Part shown: positions 1 to 5,625 of the stretch, piece by piece
How positions within the stretch are numbered: position 1 is the stretch's first letter
How the letters are laid out: every line of letters begins with the position of its first letter
Source of the DNA: Longimicrobium sp.
GTDB lineage: Bacteria; Gemmatimonadota; Gemmatimonadetes; Longimicrobiales; Longimicrobiaceae
Length of the DNA: 6,005 nucleotides
Reading direction: 5' to 3'
Assembly: GCA_030446945.1 (NCBI GenBank)
Contig: JAUJMI010000247.1
Location: 1 to 6,005, forward strand
Notes under the pieces: model-generated
Seen by the model: the letters and a program-made list of their open reading frames with translations, nothing else
Databases searched by the model: none
Told to the model about the DNA's origin: nothing
Translations under genes and position numbers: made by a program

Positions 1-355
1 CCTCCCCTGCGGGCGGGCGCGAGTGGTGGCCCGGGCCGGCGCCGCCCCCGCCGGCCCCGGCCGCGTGCGGCGGGGGGACGTGGCGCGCGTGGGCGGGCCC
101 GCGTTCATCGACGCTGGGTCGGGCGACGGGTGGATGGCGGCGGTGAAGGTGTCGTCGTGGGTCCCCCCCGGCGGGGTGCGCTGGCGGCGCGACGCGCTGG
201 GAGAGGCGGTGGAGGTGGATTCGGTGGGAGTGCGCTTGCGCGCGACCGCGCTCGGCTGGAGCCGGGACGCGGAGGTGGAGCTGCCCGTGGCTGCGCGTGA
301 CGTTCGTCTGTCTCTGGAGCCCGGCCTGGGAGACCGCCGGGGCGCCGCTCGCTGA
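1..355 (+). CDS. C-terminal fragment of a probable ImuA-like (RecA-fold) protein, 5' end outside the window
   Basis: The frame is open from base 2 to the TGA at 353-355, with coding-type third-position G/C bias, so the gene begins upstream of the window. About 117 residues are visible. The part from GDGWMAAVKVSSW through EVDSVGVRLRATALGW to DAEVELP resembles the end of a RecA-type core: strands, then an arginine-rich turn, then a strand pair followed by an 'AELEL'-like strand. The identification rests mainly on position. The gene directly upstream of imuB-dnaE2 in these cassettes is usually imuA, a RecA/SulA-related partner that binds ImuB and supports mutagenic lesion bypass. The Walker motifs would lie upstream, so they cannot be checked here. 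It overlaps imuB by 59 nt, which points to co-transcription and coupled translation. It could instead be an unrelated small operon member. I am fairly sure it is coding and only moderately sure it is ImuA. Confidence 0.5.
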   Translation, partial: LPCGRARVVARAGAAPAGPGRVRRGDVARVGGPAFIDAGSGDGWMAAVKVSSWVPPGGVRWRRDALGEAVEVDSVGVRLRATALGWSRDAEVELPVAARDVRLSLEPGLGDRRGAAR

Positions 356-1580
356 GGTGGGGGCTTCGCTGATGGAGGCCGCCCCGCGCGTGGCGGGGGG
401 GGCCGGGGTGGTGTGGGCCGACGGCCGGGGGCTGGATGCCGCCGCGCTGGCGGCGGGGCTGCTGGCGCGCGCCTGCGCGCTGGGGGTGGGGGCGCGGGCG
501 GGGGTGGCCGGCGTTCCCGTGGCCGCCGAGGCCGCCGCCCGCCACGGCGGCGATCCCGTGACGGCGGTGCGCGCCGGGTGCGAGCGCGACTTCCTGGCCG
601 CCCTGGGGCTGGACGTGCTGGCCCCCGACCCGCGCACGCGCGCGCTGCTGGAGGGCGCGGGGGTCCGCCGCTGCGGCGACCTGGCCAGGCTCCCGCGCGA
701 GGCGGCGGAGGTGCGCTTCGGCGCGGAGGGCGCGCGCCTCTGGCGGCTGTCGCGCGGCGACGACCCGCGCCTCCTCTTCCGCCCCATCCCCGCGGAGGCG
801 CCGCACGCCGCCATCGACTTCCTGGACTACGCCATCACCGACGCGGCGCGGCTGGCCTTCGCCGCGCACGGCGCGCTGGCCGGCGTGTGCGCCACGCTCA
901 AGGAGCGCGGCGAGCGGGCGCGGCGCATGGTGCTGGAGCTCCCCCTCTCGGGCGGGGGCACGGTGACGCGCGTCCTGCGCACCCCGCGCCCCACGGCCGA
1001 GCGCGACGCGTGGTCGGCCCGCGTGCGCGGCGAGCTGGAGCGCCTCGCCCTTCCCGACGCGGCGGTGGGCGTCTCGCTGCGGGTGGAGGGACAGGAGCCG
1101 GCCTCGGCCACGCAGGGCGACCTCTTCGACCGCGGCTTCGCCACCGCCGCGCCGGTGGAGGAGACGGTCGCGCGCCTGGCCGACGCGCACGGCGCCCTGC
1201 TGGTGGCGCCCGACGTCTGCGCGCACCCGCTGGCGGACGCGCGCACGGCGTGGCGCCCCCTGGCCCCTGAAGAGGTGTCGGCCGCGCGCGCCGCCCCCGC
1301 CCTCGCCGGCCTCACGCTGCAGCTCCTTCCCGAGCCGCGCCCCGTGCGGGTGGAAGTCCGCCCGCGCCGCGACCACGCCTTCCCCGCGCGGCTGCGCGAC
1401 GGCGGCGTCTGGTGCACCGTGGCCGAGGCCGCGGGCCCGGACCGCGTCTCCGGCGGCCACACGGGGGAGCGCCCCTTTGCGCGCGAGTACTTCCGCTGCG
1501 CCACGGACGACGGGCGGCTGGTATGGCTGTTCAGGAATGCGCTGGAGGAGGGGTGGTTTCTGCACGGGTGGTGGGACTGA
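297..1580 (+). CDS. imuB: ImuB, inactive Y-family polymerase-like clamp-binding hub of the imuABC mutasome
   Basis: This 427-residue protein is ImuB, the non-catalytic Y-family paralogue that bridges DnaE2, ImuA and the sliding clamp in SOS mutagenesis. The GTG start at 297 places the family's N-terminal strand (FVCLWSP) at residues 3-9. The Asp residues that hold metal in active Y-family polymerases are absent. Residues about 50-75 (GARAGVAGVPVAAEAAA) match the end of the palm, and GDLARLPRE...RFG (127-142) is the helix-hairpin-helix thumb segment. The little-finger-like region follows to about 270. QGDLFD at 273-278 is a clean beta-clamp-binding motif. The C-terminal ImuB tail is well preserved: GPDRVSGG from 380, REYF at 396-399 and WFLHGWW at 420-426. 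The N-terminus is short: about 60 residues of fingers/palm found in typical ImuB proteins appear missing between LWSP and APRV. The gene overlaps the upstream gene by 59 nt, and its stop shares bases with the dnaE2 ATG (TGATG). A GGAGGTGGAG stretch at 271-280 is a distant ribosome site. Regulation, probably LexA, lies off-window. Confidence 0.9.
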   Translation: MTFVCLWSPAWETAGAPLAEVGASLMEAAPRVAGGAGVVWADGRGLDAAALAAGLLARACALGVGARAGVAGVPVAAEAAARHGGDPVTAVRAGCERDFLAALGLDVLAPDPRTRALLEGAGVRRCGDLARLPREAAEVRFGAEGARLWRLSRGDDPRLLFRPIPAEAPHAAIDFLDYAITDAARLAFAAHGALAGVCATLKERGERARRMVLELPLSGGGTVTRVLRTPRPTAERDAWSARVRGELERLALPDAAVGVSLRVEGQEPASATQGDLFDRGFATAAPVEETVARLADAHGALLVAPDVCAHPLADARTAWRPLAPEEVSAARAAPALAGLTLQLLPEPRPVRVEVRPRRDHAFPARLRDGGVWCTVAEAAGPDRVSGGHTGERPFAREYFRCATDDGRLVWLFRNALEEGWFLHGWWD

Positions 1581-1582
1581 TG
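1566..1582 (+). promoter_or_regulatory. TGATG stop/start overlap with GGTGG ribosome site (imuB-dnaE2 coupling)
   Basis: The imuB TGA (1578-1580) shares its A with an ATG (1580-1582) that is in frame with dnaE2. GGTGG at 1567-1571 lies 8 nt before this ATG. This arrangement is typical of re-initiation coupling. A rival is the ATG at 1670 inside the repeat, which has GGCGG at 1655-1659 about 10 nt upstream. The 1580 start fits operon architecture better, but sequence alone does not settle it. Confidence 0.5.
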
Positions 1583-4500
1583 GAACGGCAGGGAATAGGG
1601 AATAGGGATCGGGGAATAGGAACACCAGGCGCGGCTGAAAGCATGGTCGTGCGTGGCGGGCTCACTCTGATGCCGCCGTCGCAGAACGATGAGACCGGCC
1701 CCGGCTCCGACGCTGTCCCGCAGCCCCAGGACCCAGCGTGTGGAGCAGTTCCCCTATTCCCTATTCCCTATTCCCTAATCCCTGCTTTTGTCGAGCTCCG
1801 CGCCCGCTCCGCCTTCTCCTTCGGCGACGGGGCCGTGGCGCCCGAGACGCTCGCCGAGCGCGCGGCGGAGCTGGGGTTCACCTCGCTCGCCCTGTGCGAC
1901 GCGGCCGATCTGGGGGGGATCATCCGGTTCGCGCTGTCGGCGAGGACGGCGGGGGTCAGGCCCATCGCCGGGGCCGAGCTGCGGGTGGATGGATACCCCG
2001 TGGGGCTCCTGGCGCGAGATAAAGTTGGCTTCCGCAACATTTCCGCCCTCGTCTCGCACGCGCGGCTGGAGAACGGGAGGGGGGAGGCGGGCGTGTCGTT
2101 CGAGGTGCTGGCGGAGCGGTCGGAGGGGGTGCACGTGCTCACGGGGCCGGCTATGGGGCCGATCGGCGCGCGCATCCTGGAACAGCGGCCGGAAGAGGCG
2201 AGGTACGAGCTGGCGCGCTGGCGCGGCGTCTTTGGGGACAGGCTGGCGGTGGAGGTGCAGCGGCACCACGTCTCCGGGGCGGAGGGGGCGCTGGTGGACG
2301 CGCTCATCGAGACGGCGGAGAGGGCGGGGGTGCCGTGGGTGGTCACCAACGAGCCGCGCTACCTGGACGCGGAGGGGCGCCGCGTGCACGACCTGCAGAC
2401 CGCGCTGCGCCACGGGGTGGACTACGACACCGCGCTCCGCCGCGGGCTCCTCCTTCCCAACGGCGAGTGGCGGCTCAAGGGGCCGGCCGAGATGGCGCTC
2501 CTCTGGAAGGGGCGCGAGGCCGGGCTGGAAGAGAGCGCGCACATCGCCGAACAGTGCGGCTTCGACCTGCGCTGGCTGCGCCCTCCCCTCCCCCGGTTCG
2601 AGCTGCCGGAGGGGCACACGGACGACTCCTTTTTGGCCGCCCAGGTGCTGGAGGGCGCCATCGAGCGCTGGGGCGGGATCGACGAGAAGCAGCAGCGGCA
2701 GATCGAGCACGAGCTGCGCGTGATCGAGAGGCTGGGCTTCTCCGGCTTCTTCCTCATCATGTGGGACGCGGTGCGCTTCGCGCGGAAGCGCGGCATCCTC
2801 TGCCAGGGGCGCGGGAGCGCGGCCAACTCCGCCGTGGCGTACTGCCTGGCGATCACCGCGGTGGATCCCATCCGCCACGGCCTCCTCTTCGAGCGCTTCC
2901 TCAGCGAGGCGCGCGCCGACGGCGGCACCGAGGCGCCCGACATCGACGTCGACTTCGAGGCCGACCGGCGCGAGGAGGTGCTGAGCTACGTCTACGAGAA
3001 GTACAGCCGCCAGCACGCCGCCATCACCGCCGTCACGCAGATGTACTCCGCGCCCACCGCCATCCAGGACATGATGCGCGCCCTGGGCTACCCCGCCGAG
3101 CAGGCCTTCCGGCTCAGCAAGCGCCTGCACTGGGCCTCCCCGACCGAGGGCGCCGACGCGCTGGCGGGCGACCTGGGGCGAGAGCAGGGCTTCGACGCGG
3201 ACTCGCCGAGGGGACGCGCGCTGATCGCGGCGGTGCGCGCGGTGGAAGGATTGCCGCGCATGCGATCGACCCATCCGGGCGGCTTCGTGCTCTCCTCGCG
3301 GCCGCTGGGGGAGGCGCTCGCCATCGAGCGCACCACCATGGGGCGCACCATCCTCCAGTTCGACAAGGACGACCTGGACGCGGCGGGGGTCCCCAAGTTC
3401 GACTTCCTGGGGCTCGGCGGGCTGACGGCGGTACGGATCGCCTTCGACCAGATCGAGCGCCGCACCGGCGTGCGCCCCAGGATGTACGACCTGCCGCAGG
3501 ACGATCCCGAGACGTTCAGGATGATCTCGCGCGGCGACACGCTGGGGACCTTCCAGATCGAGAGCCGCGCGCAGATCCAGAGCATCGTGCAGACGCGGCC
3601 GGAGCGGATCTACGACATCGTGGTGCAGGTGGCGCTGATCCGTCCCGGGCCCATCGTGGCGCACTTCGTAAAGCCGTACACCCGCCGCCGGCGCGGCACG
3701 GAGGAGGTCACCTATCCGCACCCGGACCTGGAGCCGATCCTCGCGCGCACGCAGGGGATCCCCATCTTCCAGGAGCAGGCGATGGCGATCTCCATGGCGC
3801 TGGGCGGCTACACGGCGATGGAGGCCGACGAGCTGCGCCGCACCATGGGCAACTCCCGCAAGGCCACGAAGCTGCGCGTGCAGATCGAGCGGCTTCGCGA
3901 GCGGATGAAGGAGCGTGGGATCGACGCGGAGGTGGCGGAGCGCATCACCGAGGACATGCGGATCTTCGCCAACTACGGCTTTCCGGAGAGCCACGCCTGG
4001 TCGTTCGGGCTGATCGCCTACGCCACGGCGTACCTCAAGGCGCACCACCCGGCCGAGTTCCTCCTCGGCCTCCTCAACGCGCAGCCGATGGGCTTCTACT
4101 CCCCCGCCACGCTGGTGCACGACGCCATGCGCCACGGAGTGGAGGTGCGCGCCCCCTGCCTGCGCGACGGCGACTGGGACTCGACGCTGGAGGAGACCGC
4201 CGACCCCGCCCGGCCCGCGGTGCGCGTGGGCTGGCGGCAGATCCGCGGGATGGGGGCGAGGGCGCGCGAAGCGCTGCGGGAAGCGCGCGCGGAGGGCCCT
4301 TTCCGCTCCATCGAGGACCTGGTGCGCCGCACCGGCTTCGGTCGCGCGGACGCGCTGCACCTGGCGCGCGCGGGGGCGCTGGAGGCGTGGGAGCCCGGCC
4401 GCCACGCCGCCGCCTGGGAAGCCCTGCGCGCCGCTGCGGACACGCTCCCGCTCGCCCCGGCCCACCGCCTCCCCTTCCGCGCACGGGAGCTGGAGGGATC

Positions 4501-4906
4501 GGAGCGCATCTTCCTGGACTACCTGGCCACGGGGGTCAGCGTCGCGGGGCACCCGGTGCAGCACCTGCGCCCGCGCCTGGACCGCCTGGGCGCCCACTCC
4601 AGCGCCGACCTGCACCGCGCGCGATCGGGGACGCACGTGCTGGTGGCGGGGCTGGTGGTGGCGCGGCAGCACCCCTCCACCTCCAAGGGCACGGTGTTCG
4701 TGCTGCTGGAGGACGAGTGGGGCTTCATCAACGTGATCGTCCCCCCCGCGCTCTTCCTGGAGCACAGGGAGGTGGTGAAGCACTCCCCTTTCCTGCTGGT
4801 GGAGGGGAAGTTCGAGCAGCAGGGCCCCGTGCTAAACGTGGTGGGCCGCCGCTTCAAGCGCATGGAGGCGGGCCCGCTGGCGCACACCTCGCACGATTTC
4901 CGGTGA
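1580..4906 (+). CDS. dnaE2: DnaE2 (ImuC), error-prone C-family DNA polymerase III alpha subunit
   Basis: This is the translesion polymerase of the cassette, which extends DNA across lesions after recruitment by ImuB. From ATG 1580 it has 1108 residues; in-frame ATGs at 1643 and 1670 would give 1087 and 1078. I chose 1580 because it overlaps the imuB stop and has GGTGG 8 nt upstream. The conserved protein begins only at FVELRARSAFSFGDG (residue 70 on). The PHP-like domain runs to about residue 330; its HxH metal motif reads R74-A-R76, so it is likely inactive. The polymerase core shows QGRGSAANS (409-417) and PDIDVDF (453-459), with catalytic D454 and D456, and the third Asp D608 in KFDFLGL. 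FQEQAM (730-735), YGFPESHA (799-806) and the DnaE2-typical LNAQPMGFYSP (832-842) follow, then a helix-hairpin-helix at IRGMG (888-892) and an OB domain from about 1017. The protein ends in SHDFR, as DnaE2 proteins usually do. Residues 4-69 are encoded by an inverted-repeat element, so the true start is uncertain although the gene identity is not. Confidence 0.96.
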   Translation: MERQGIGNRDRGIGTPGAAESMVVRGGLTLMPPSQNDETGPGSDAVPQPQDPACGAVPLFPIPYSLIPAFVELRARSAFSFGDGAVAPETLAERAAELGFTSLALCDAADLGGIIRFALSARTAGVRPIAGAELRVDGYPVGLLARDKVGFRNISALVSHARLENGRGEAGVSFEVLAERSEGVHVLTGPAMGPIGARILEQRPEEARYELARWRGVFGDRLAVEVQRHHVSGAEGALVDALIETAERAGVPWVVTNEPRYLDAEGRRVHDLQTALRHGVDYDTALRRGLLLPNGEWRLKGPAEMALLWKGREAGLEESAHIAEQCGFDLRWLRPPLPRFELPEGHTDDSFLAAQVLEGAIERWGGIDEKQQRQIEHELRVIERLGFSGFFLIMWDAVRFARKRGILCQGRGSAANSAVAYCLAITAVDPIRHGLLFERFLSEARADGGTEAPDIDVDFEADRREEVLSYVYEKYSRQHAAITAVTQMYSAPTAIQDMMRALGYPAEQAFRLSKRLHWASPTEGADALAGDLGREQGFDADSPRGRALIAAVRAVEGLPRMRSTHPGGFVLSSRPLGEALAIERTTMGRTILQFDKDDLDAAGVPKFDFLGLGGLTAVRIAFDQIERRTGVRPRMYDLPQDDPETFRMISRGDTLGTFQIESRAQIQSIVQTRPERIYDIVVQVALIRPGPIVAHFVKPYTRRRRGTEEVTYPHPDLEPILARTQGIPIFQEQAMAISMALGGYTAMEADELRRTMGNSRKATKLRVQIERLRERMKERGIDAEVAERITEDMRIFANYGFPESHAWSFGLIAYATAYLKAHHPAEFLLGLLNAQPMGFYSPATLVHDAMRHGVEVRAPCLRDGDWDSTLEETADPARPAVRVGWRQIRGMGARAREALREARAEGPFRSIEDLVRRTGFGRADALHLARAGALEAWEPGRHAAAWEALRAAADTLPLAPAHRLPFRARELEGSERIFLDYLATGVSVAGHPVQHLRPRLDRLGAHSSADLHRARSGTHVLVAGLVVARQHPSTSKGTVFVLLEDEWGFINVIVPPALFLEHREVVKHSPFLLVEGKFEQQGPVLNVVGRRFKRMEAGPLAHTSHDFR
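1588..1620 (+). repeat. Left arm of the element: GGGAATA heptads with G-quadruplex pattern on the + strand
   Basis: Units are GGGAATA, GGGAATA, GGGATCG and GGGAATA at 1591-1618. Four runs of at least three G, separated by 3-4 nt, satisfy the usual G-quadruplex pattern. In mRNA this tract would lie 8 nt after the overlapping imuB stop/dnaE2 start, where a stable fold could influence ribosomes coupling from imuB to dnaE2. The effect is inferred; the pattern is seen. Confidence 0.6.
1751..1785 (-). repeat. Right arm of the element: CCCTATT heptads, G-quadruplex pattern on the - strand
   Basis: CCCTATT occurs three times in tandem at 1752-1772, followed by CCCTAAT (1773-1779) and CCC. On the complementary strand this gives five G-runs separated by 4 nt. 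In the dnaE2 frame the tract translates as F-P-I-P-Y-S-L-I-P immediately before the conserved polymerase N-terminus. It is the inverted partner of the tract at 1588-1620, and in RNA the two arms could pair into a long stem. Confidence 0.6.
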
Positions 4907-4934
4907 GGGCCCCCACCCCGCTCGTCACCTCGCT

Positions 4935-4967
4935 GCCCCTCCCCCAATAACTACCTGGGGGAGGGGC
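4935..4967 (+). terminator. Perfect 12-bp hairpin after dnaE2, terminator-like but without a T-tract
   Basis: The arm GCCCCTCCCCCA (4935-4946) pairs perfectly with TGGGGGAGGGGC (4956-4967) around a 9-nt loop. It starts 29 nt after the dnaE2 stop. The sequence that follows is not T-rich, so it does not fit a classical intrinsic terminator. It could still end or stabilise the operon transcript, as some GC-rich bacteria use U-less hairpins, or it could be a copy of a dispersed palindromic repeat. Confidence 0.5.
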
Positions 4968-4981
4968 GCACGGTTCTCGTA

Positions 4982-5002
4982 GGGCCGCGATTCATCGCGC
5001 CC
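4982..5002. repeat. Short hairpin beside the post-dnaE2 stem-loop
   Basis: GGG and CGCGA (4982-4984, 4986-4990) pair with TCGCG and CCC (4995-4999, 5000-5002) around a TTCA tetraloop, with one bulged C at 4985. It lies 14 nt after the 12-bp hairpin. The two may belong to one composite intergenic repeat unit. Function unknown. Confidence 0.35.
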
Positions 5003-5109
5003 GTGCCCACGCCGCTTCGCCGCCTGTCCTTCCCACCGGTCCGCCATCCGCCTATACCATTGAAAAACGCGACCTTCGCGGCCCCTCCAGGCAGGGTGGA
5101 GCACCAAAG

Positions 5110-5136
5110 TTTTCCACACACGCCGAGGTGCGGAAA
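5110..5136. promoter_or_regulatory. Second DnaA-box-like site with an inverted partner
   Basis: TTTTCCACA at 5110-5118 differs by one base from the TTATCCACA consensus. TGCGGAAA at 5129-5136 is an inverted partner of TTTCCACA with one mismatch, after a 10-nt gap. This layout resembles the better palindrome at 5478-5507. On its own it is weak evidence. Confidence 0.25.
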
Positions 5137-5368
5137 TCGTTGGATTTCGGGCACTTTCGAGCCCCGCCGGCCCTGATCATCCCCCCTCTCCCGGCCACCC
5201 CCGACACCCTCATATCCGCGCGCCGCTCCGTTGCGGCCGGGTCGAATAGTGCACAGCTTCTGAATACAACTGGATCTGCGACGAGCCCATACCTCGCGAC
5301 TGCGCAACGACTTACGGCACCCCCGCTCTCATCGCGCCGCGCCCCGGATCGCGTAGCAGGACGCAGGC

Positions 5369-5415
5369 CCCAGCCTCCCGTGATGCAAGATCGGGAGCGG
5401 CGGAAAATGGCTGGG
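5369..5415. repeat. Nested inverted repeat, possible structured RNA or protein site
   Basis: The outer arms CCCAGCC (5369-5375) and GGCTGGG (5409-5415) enclose inner arms TCCCG (5376-5380) and CGGGA (5392-5396), which close an 11-nt loop. The 12 unpaired bases between the inner and outer right arms would form a bulge. A GC-rich stem at 5430-5460 follows closely. I recognise no known RNA family, and in GC-rich DNA such pairings also arise by chance. Confidence 0.3.
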
Positions 5416-5429
5416 CACCCGGAACGGCA

Positions 5430-5460
5430 GGCGCGGCGCGGGTTTTCGCCGGGCCGCGCC
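5430..5460. repeat. GC-rich 8-bp stem-loop
   Basis: GGCGCGGC (5430-5437) and GCCGCGCC (5453-5460) are perfect inverted copies separated by 15 nt that include a TTTT. The stem lies between the nested repeat at 5369-5415 and the DnaA-box palindrome at 5478. No T-tract follows it, and its function is unknown. Confidence 0.3.
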
Positions 5461-5477
5461 GCCGGTCCGCGGATCGG

Positions 5478-5507
5478 GAGTTATCCACACTACTGTGGAG
5501 AAAACTC
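5478..5507. promoter_or_regulatory. Palindrome with a consensus DnaA box and an inverted near-copy
   Basis: TTATCCACA at 5481-5489 is an exact match to the strong DnaA-box sequence. After a 4-nt spacer, TGTGGAGAA at 5494-5502 is its reverse copy with one mismatch (TTCTCCACA). The symmetry extends outward through GAGTT (5478-5482) and AACTC (5503-5507), making an imperfect palindrome of about 30 bp. It lies 115 nt before the proposed epimerase start. It could bind DnaA, or be the operator of a dimeric regulator, or fold as a hairpin. No dnaA or other origin gene is in the window, so I do not call an origin. Confidence 0.45.
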
Positions 5508-5611
5508 GGGGCGATTGGGGCTAAGTCTATGTACCGTATCCAACGAACCGCGCGGCCCCTGGATTGCCGTTGCGATCCCGTCCAGAGTTCGTTCAATGCA
5601 CCCGCCCGCCC

Positions 5612-5625
5612 GGAGCCGCGCGATG
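5612..5625 (+). promoter_or_regulatory. Shine-Dalgarno GGAG that selects the epimerase start at 5623
   Basis: GGAG at 5612-5615 lies 7 nt before ATG 5623. The other in-frame starts, ATG 5596, GTG 5647 and ATG 5653, have no comparable site that I can see, though 5653 would place the Rossmann strand closest to the N-terminus. Confidence 0.55.

Larger units (their letters stand above)
1588..1785. repeat. 198-bp palindromic (MITE/REP-like) element with 33-bp terminal inverted repeats in the 5' end of dnaE2
   Basis: The left arm 1588-1620 and the right arm 1753-1785 are inverted copies that match at 29 of 33 positions without gaps. Both arms are built of 7-bp units, GGGAATA on the left and CCCTATT on the right. 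The outermost bases (GCA...TGC) also pair. The core of about 130 bp (1621-1752) holds no recognisable gene. The ends stop matching exactly at 1588 and 1785, and I see no clear target-site duplication. The length is a multiple of three, and the element is open in the dnaE2 frame. Without it, the ATG would join directly to the conserved polymerase start as M-E-R-F-V-E-L. I infer a small non-autonomous mobile or dispersed repeat. Copy number elsewhere in the genome would decide this. Confidence 0.75.
4907..5622. other. Gene-free region between dnaE2 and the epimerase gene
   Basis: I see no convincing protein gene in these roughly 716 bases on either strand. The open frames present are short, arginine- and glycine-rich, and carry no family motif. 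The region is less GC-rich than its neighbours and is rich in inverted repeats, which are listed separately: a 12-bp hairpin just after dnaE2, a short hairpin at 4982-5002, a nested inverted repeat at 5369-5415, a GC stem at 5430-5460, and a palindrome containing a consensus DnaA box at 5478-5507. It must also contain the promoter for the epimerase if that gene is a separate unit. TTGGGG at 5515-5520 with TATCCA at 5537-5542 (16-nt gap) is the best sigma70-like pair I found, and it is weak. Confidence 0.6.

Noticed and set aside
105..1625. 506-codon open frame on the - strand opposite imuB
   Set aside because: It is the antisense shadow of a GC-rich gene: an Arg/Gly/Ala/Pro/His-rich product with no family motif, while the + strand frame is clearly ImuB.
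1591..1782. CRISPR-like direct repeats
   Set aside because: The units are 7-bp tandem heptads in inverted arms, with no 20-40-bp repeats and no unique spacers.
1775..4783. 1002-codon open frame on the - strand opposite dnaE2
   Set aside because: Antisense shadow of dnaE2; the sequence is low-complexity and matches no domain that I recognise.
2335..4950. 871-codon + strand frame overlapping dnaE2
   Set aside because: Out-of-frame reading of dnaE2 with R/G/A/P-rich composition; the conserved polymerase motifs are in the other frame.
4951..5307. 118-codon - strand open frame in the intergenic region
   Set aside because: No recognisable motif; it runs through the hairpin sequences and has the composition of non-coding GC-rich DNA.
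5478..5507. Replication origin
   Set aside because: There are only one perfect and two one-mismatch DnaA boxes, with no clear AT-rich unwinding region and no dnaA, dnaN, gidA or parAB neighbours.
5312..5596. 94-codon - strand open frame upstream of the epimerase
   Set aside because: It spans the inverted repeats and the DnaA-box palindrome, has no motif, and shows no coding-like third-position pattern.
4907..5622. LexA/SOS box controlling the cassette
   Set aside because: I found no convincing LexA-type palindrome in the window. The promoter of the cassette would be upstream of base 1.
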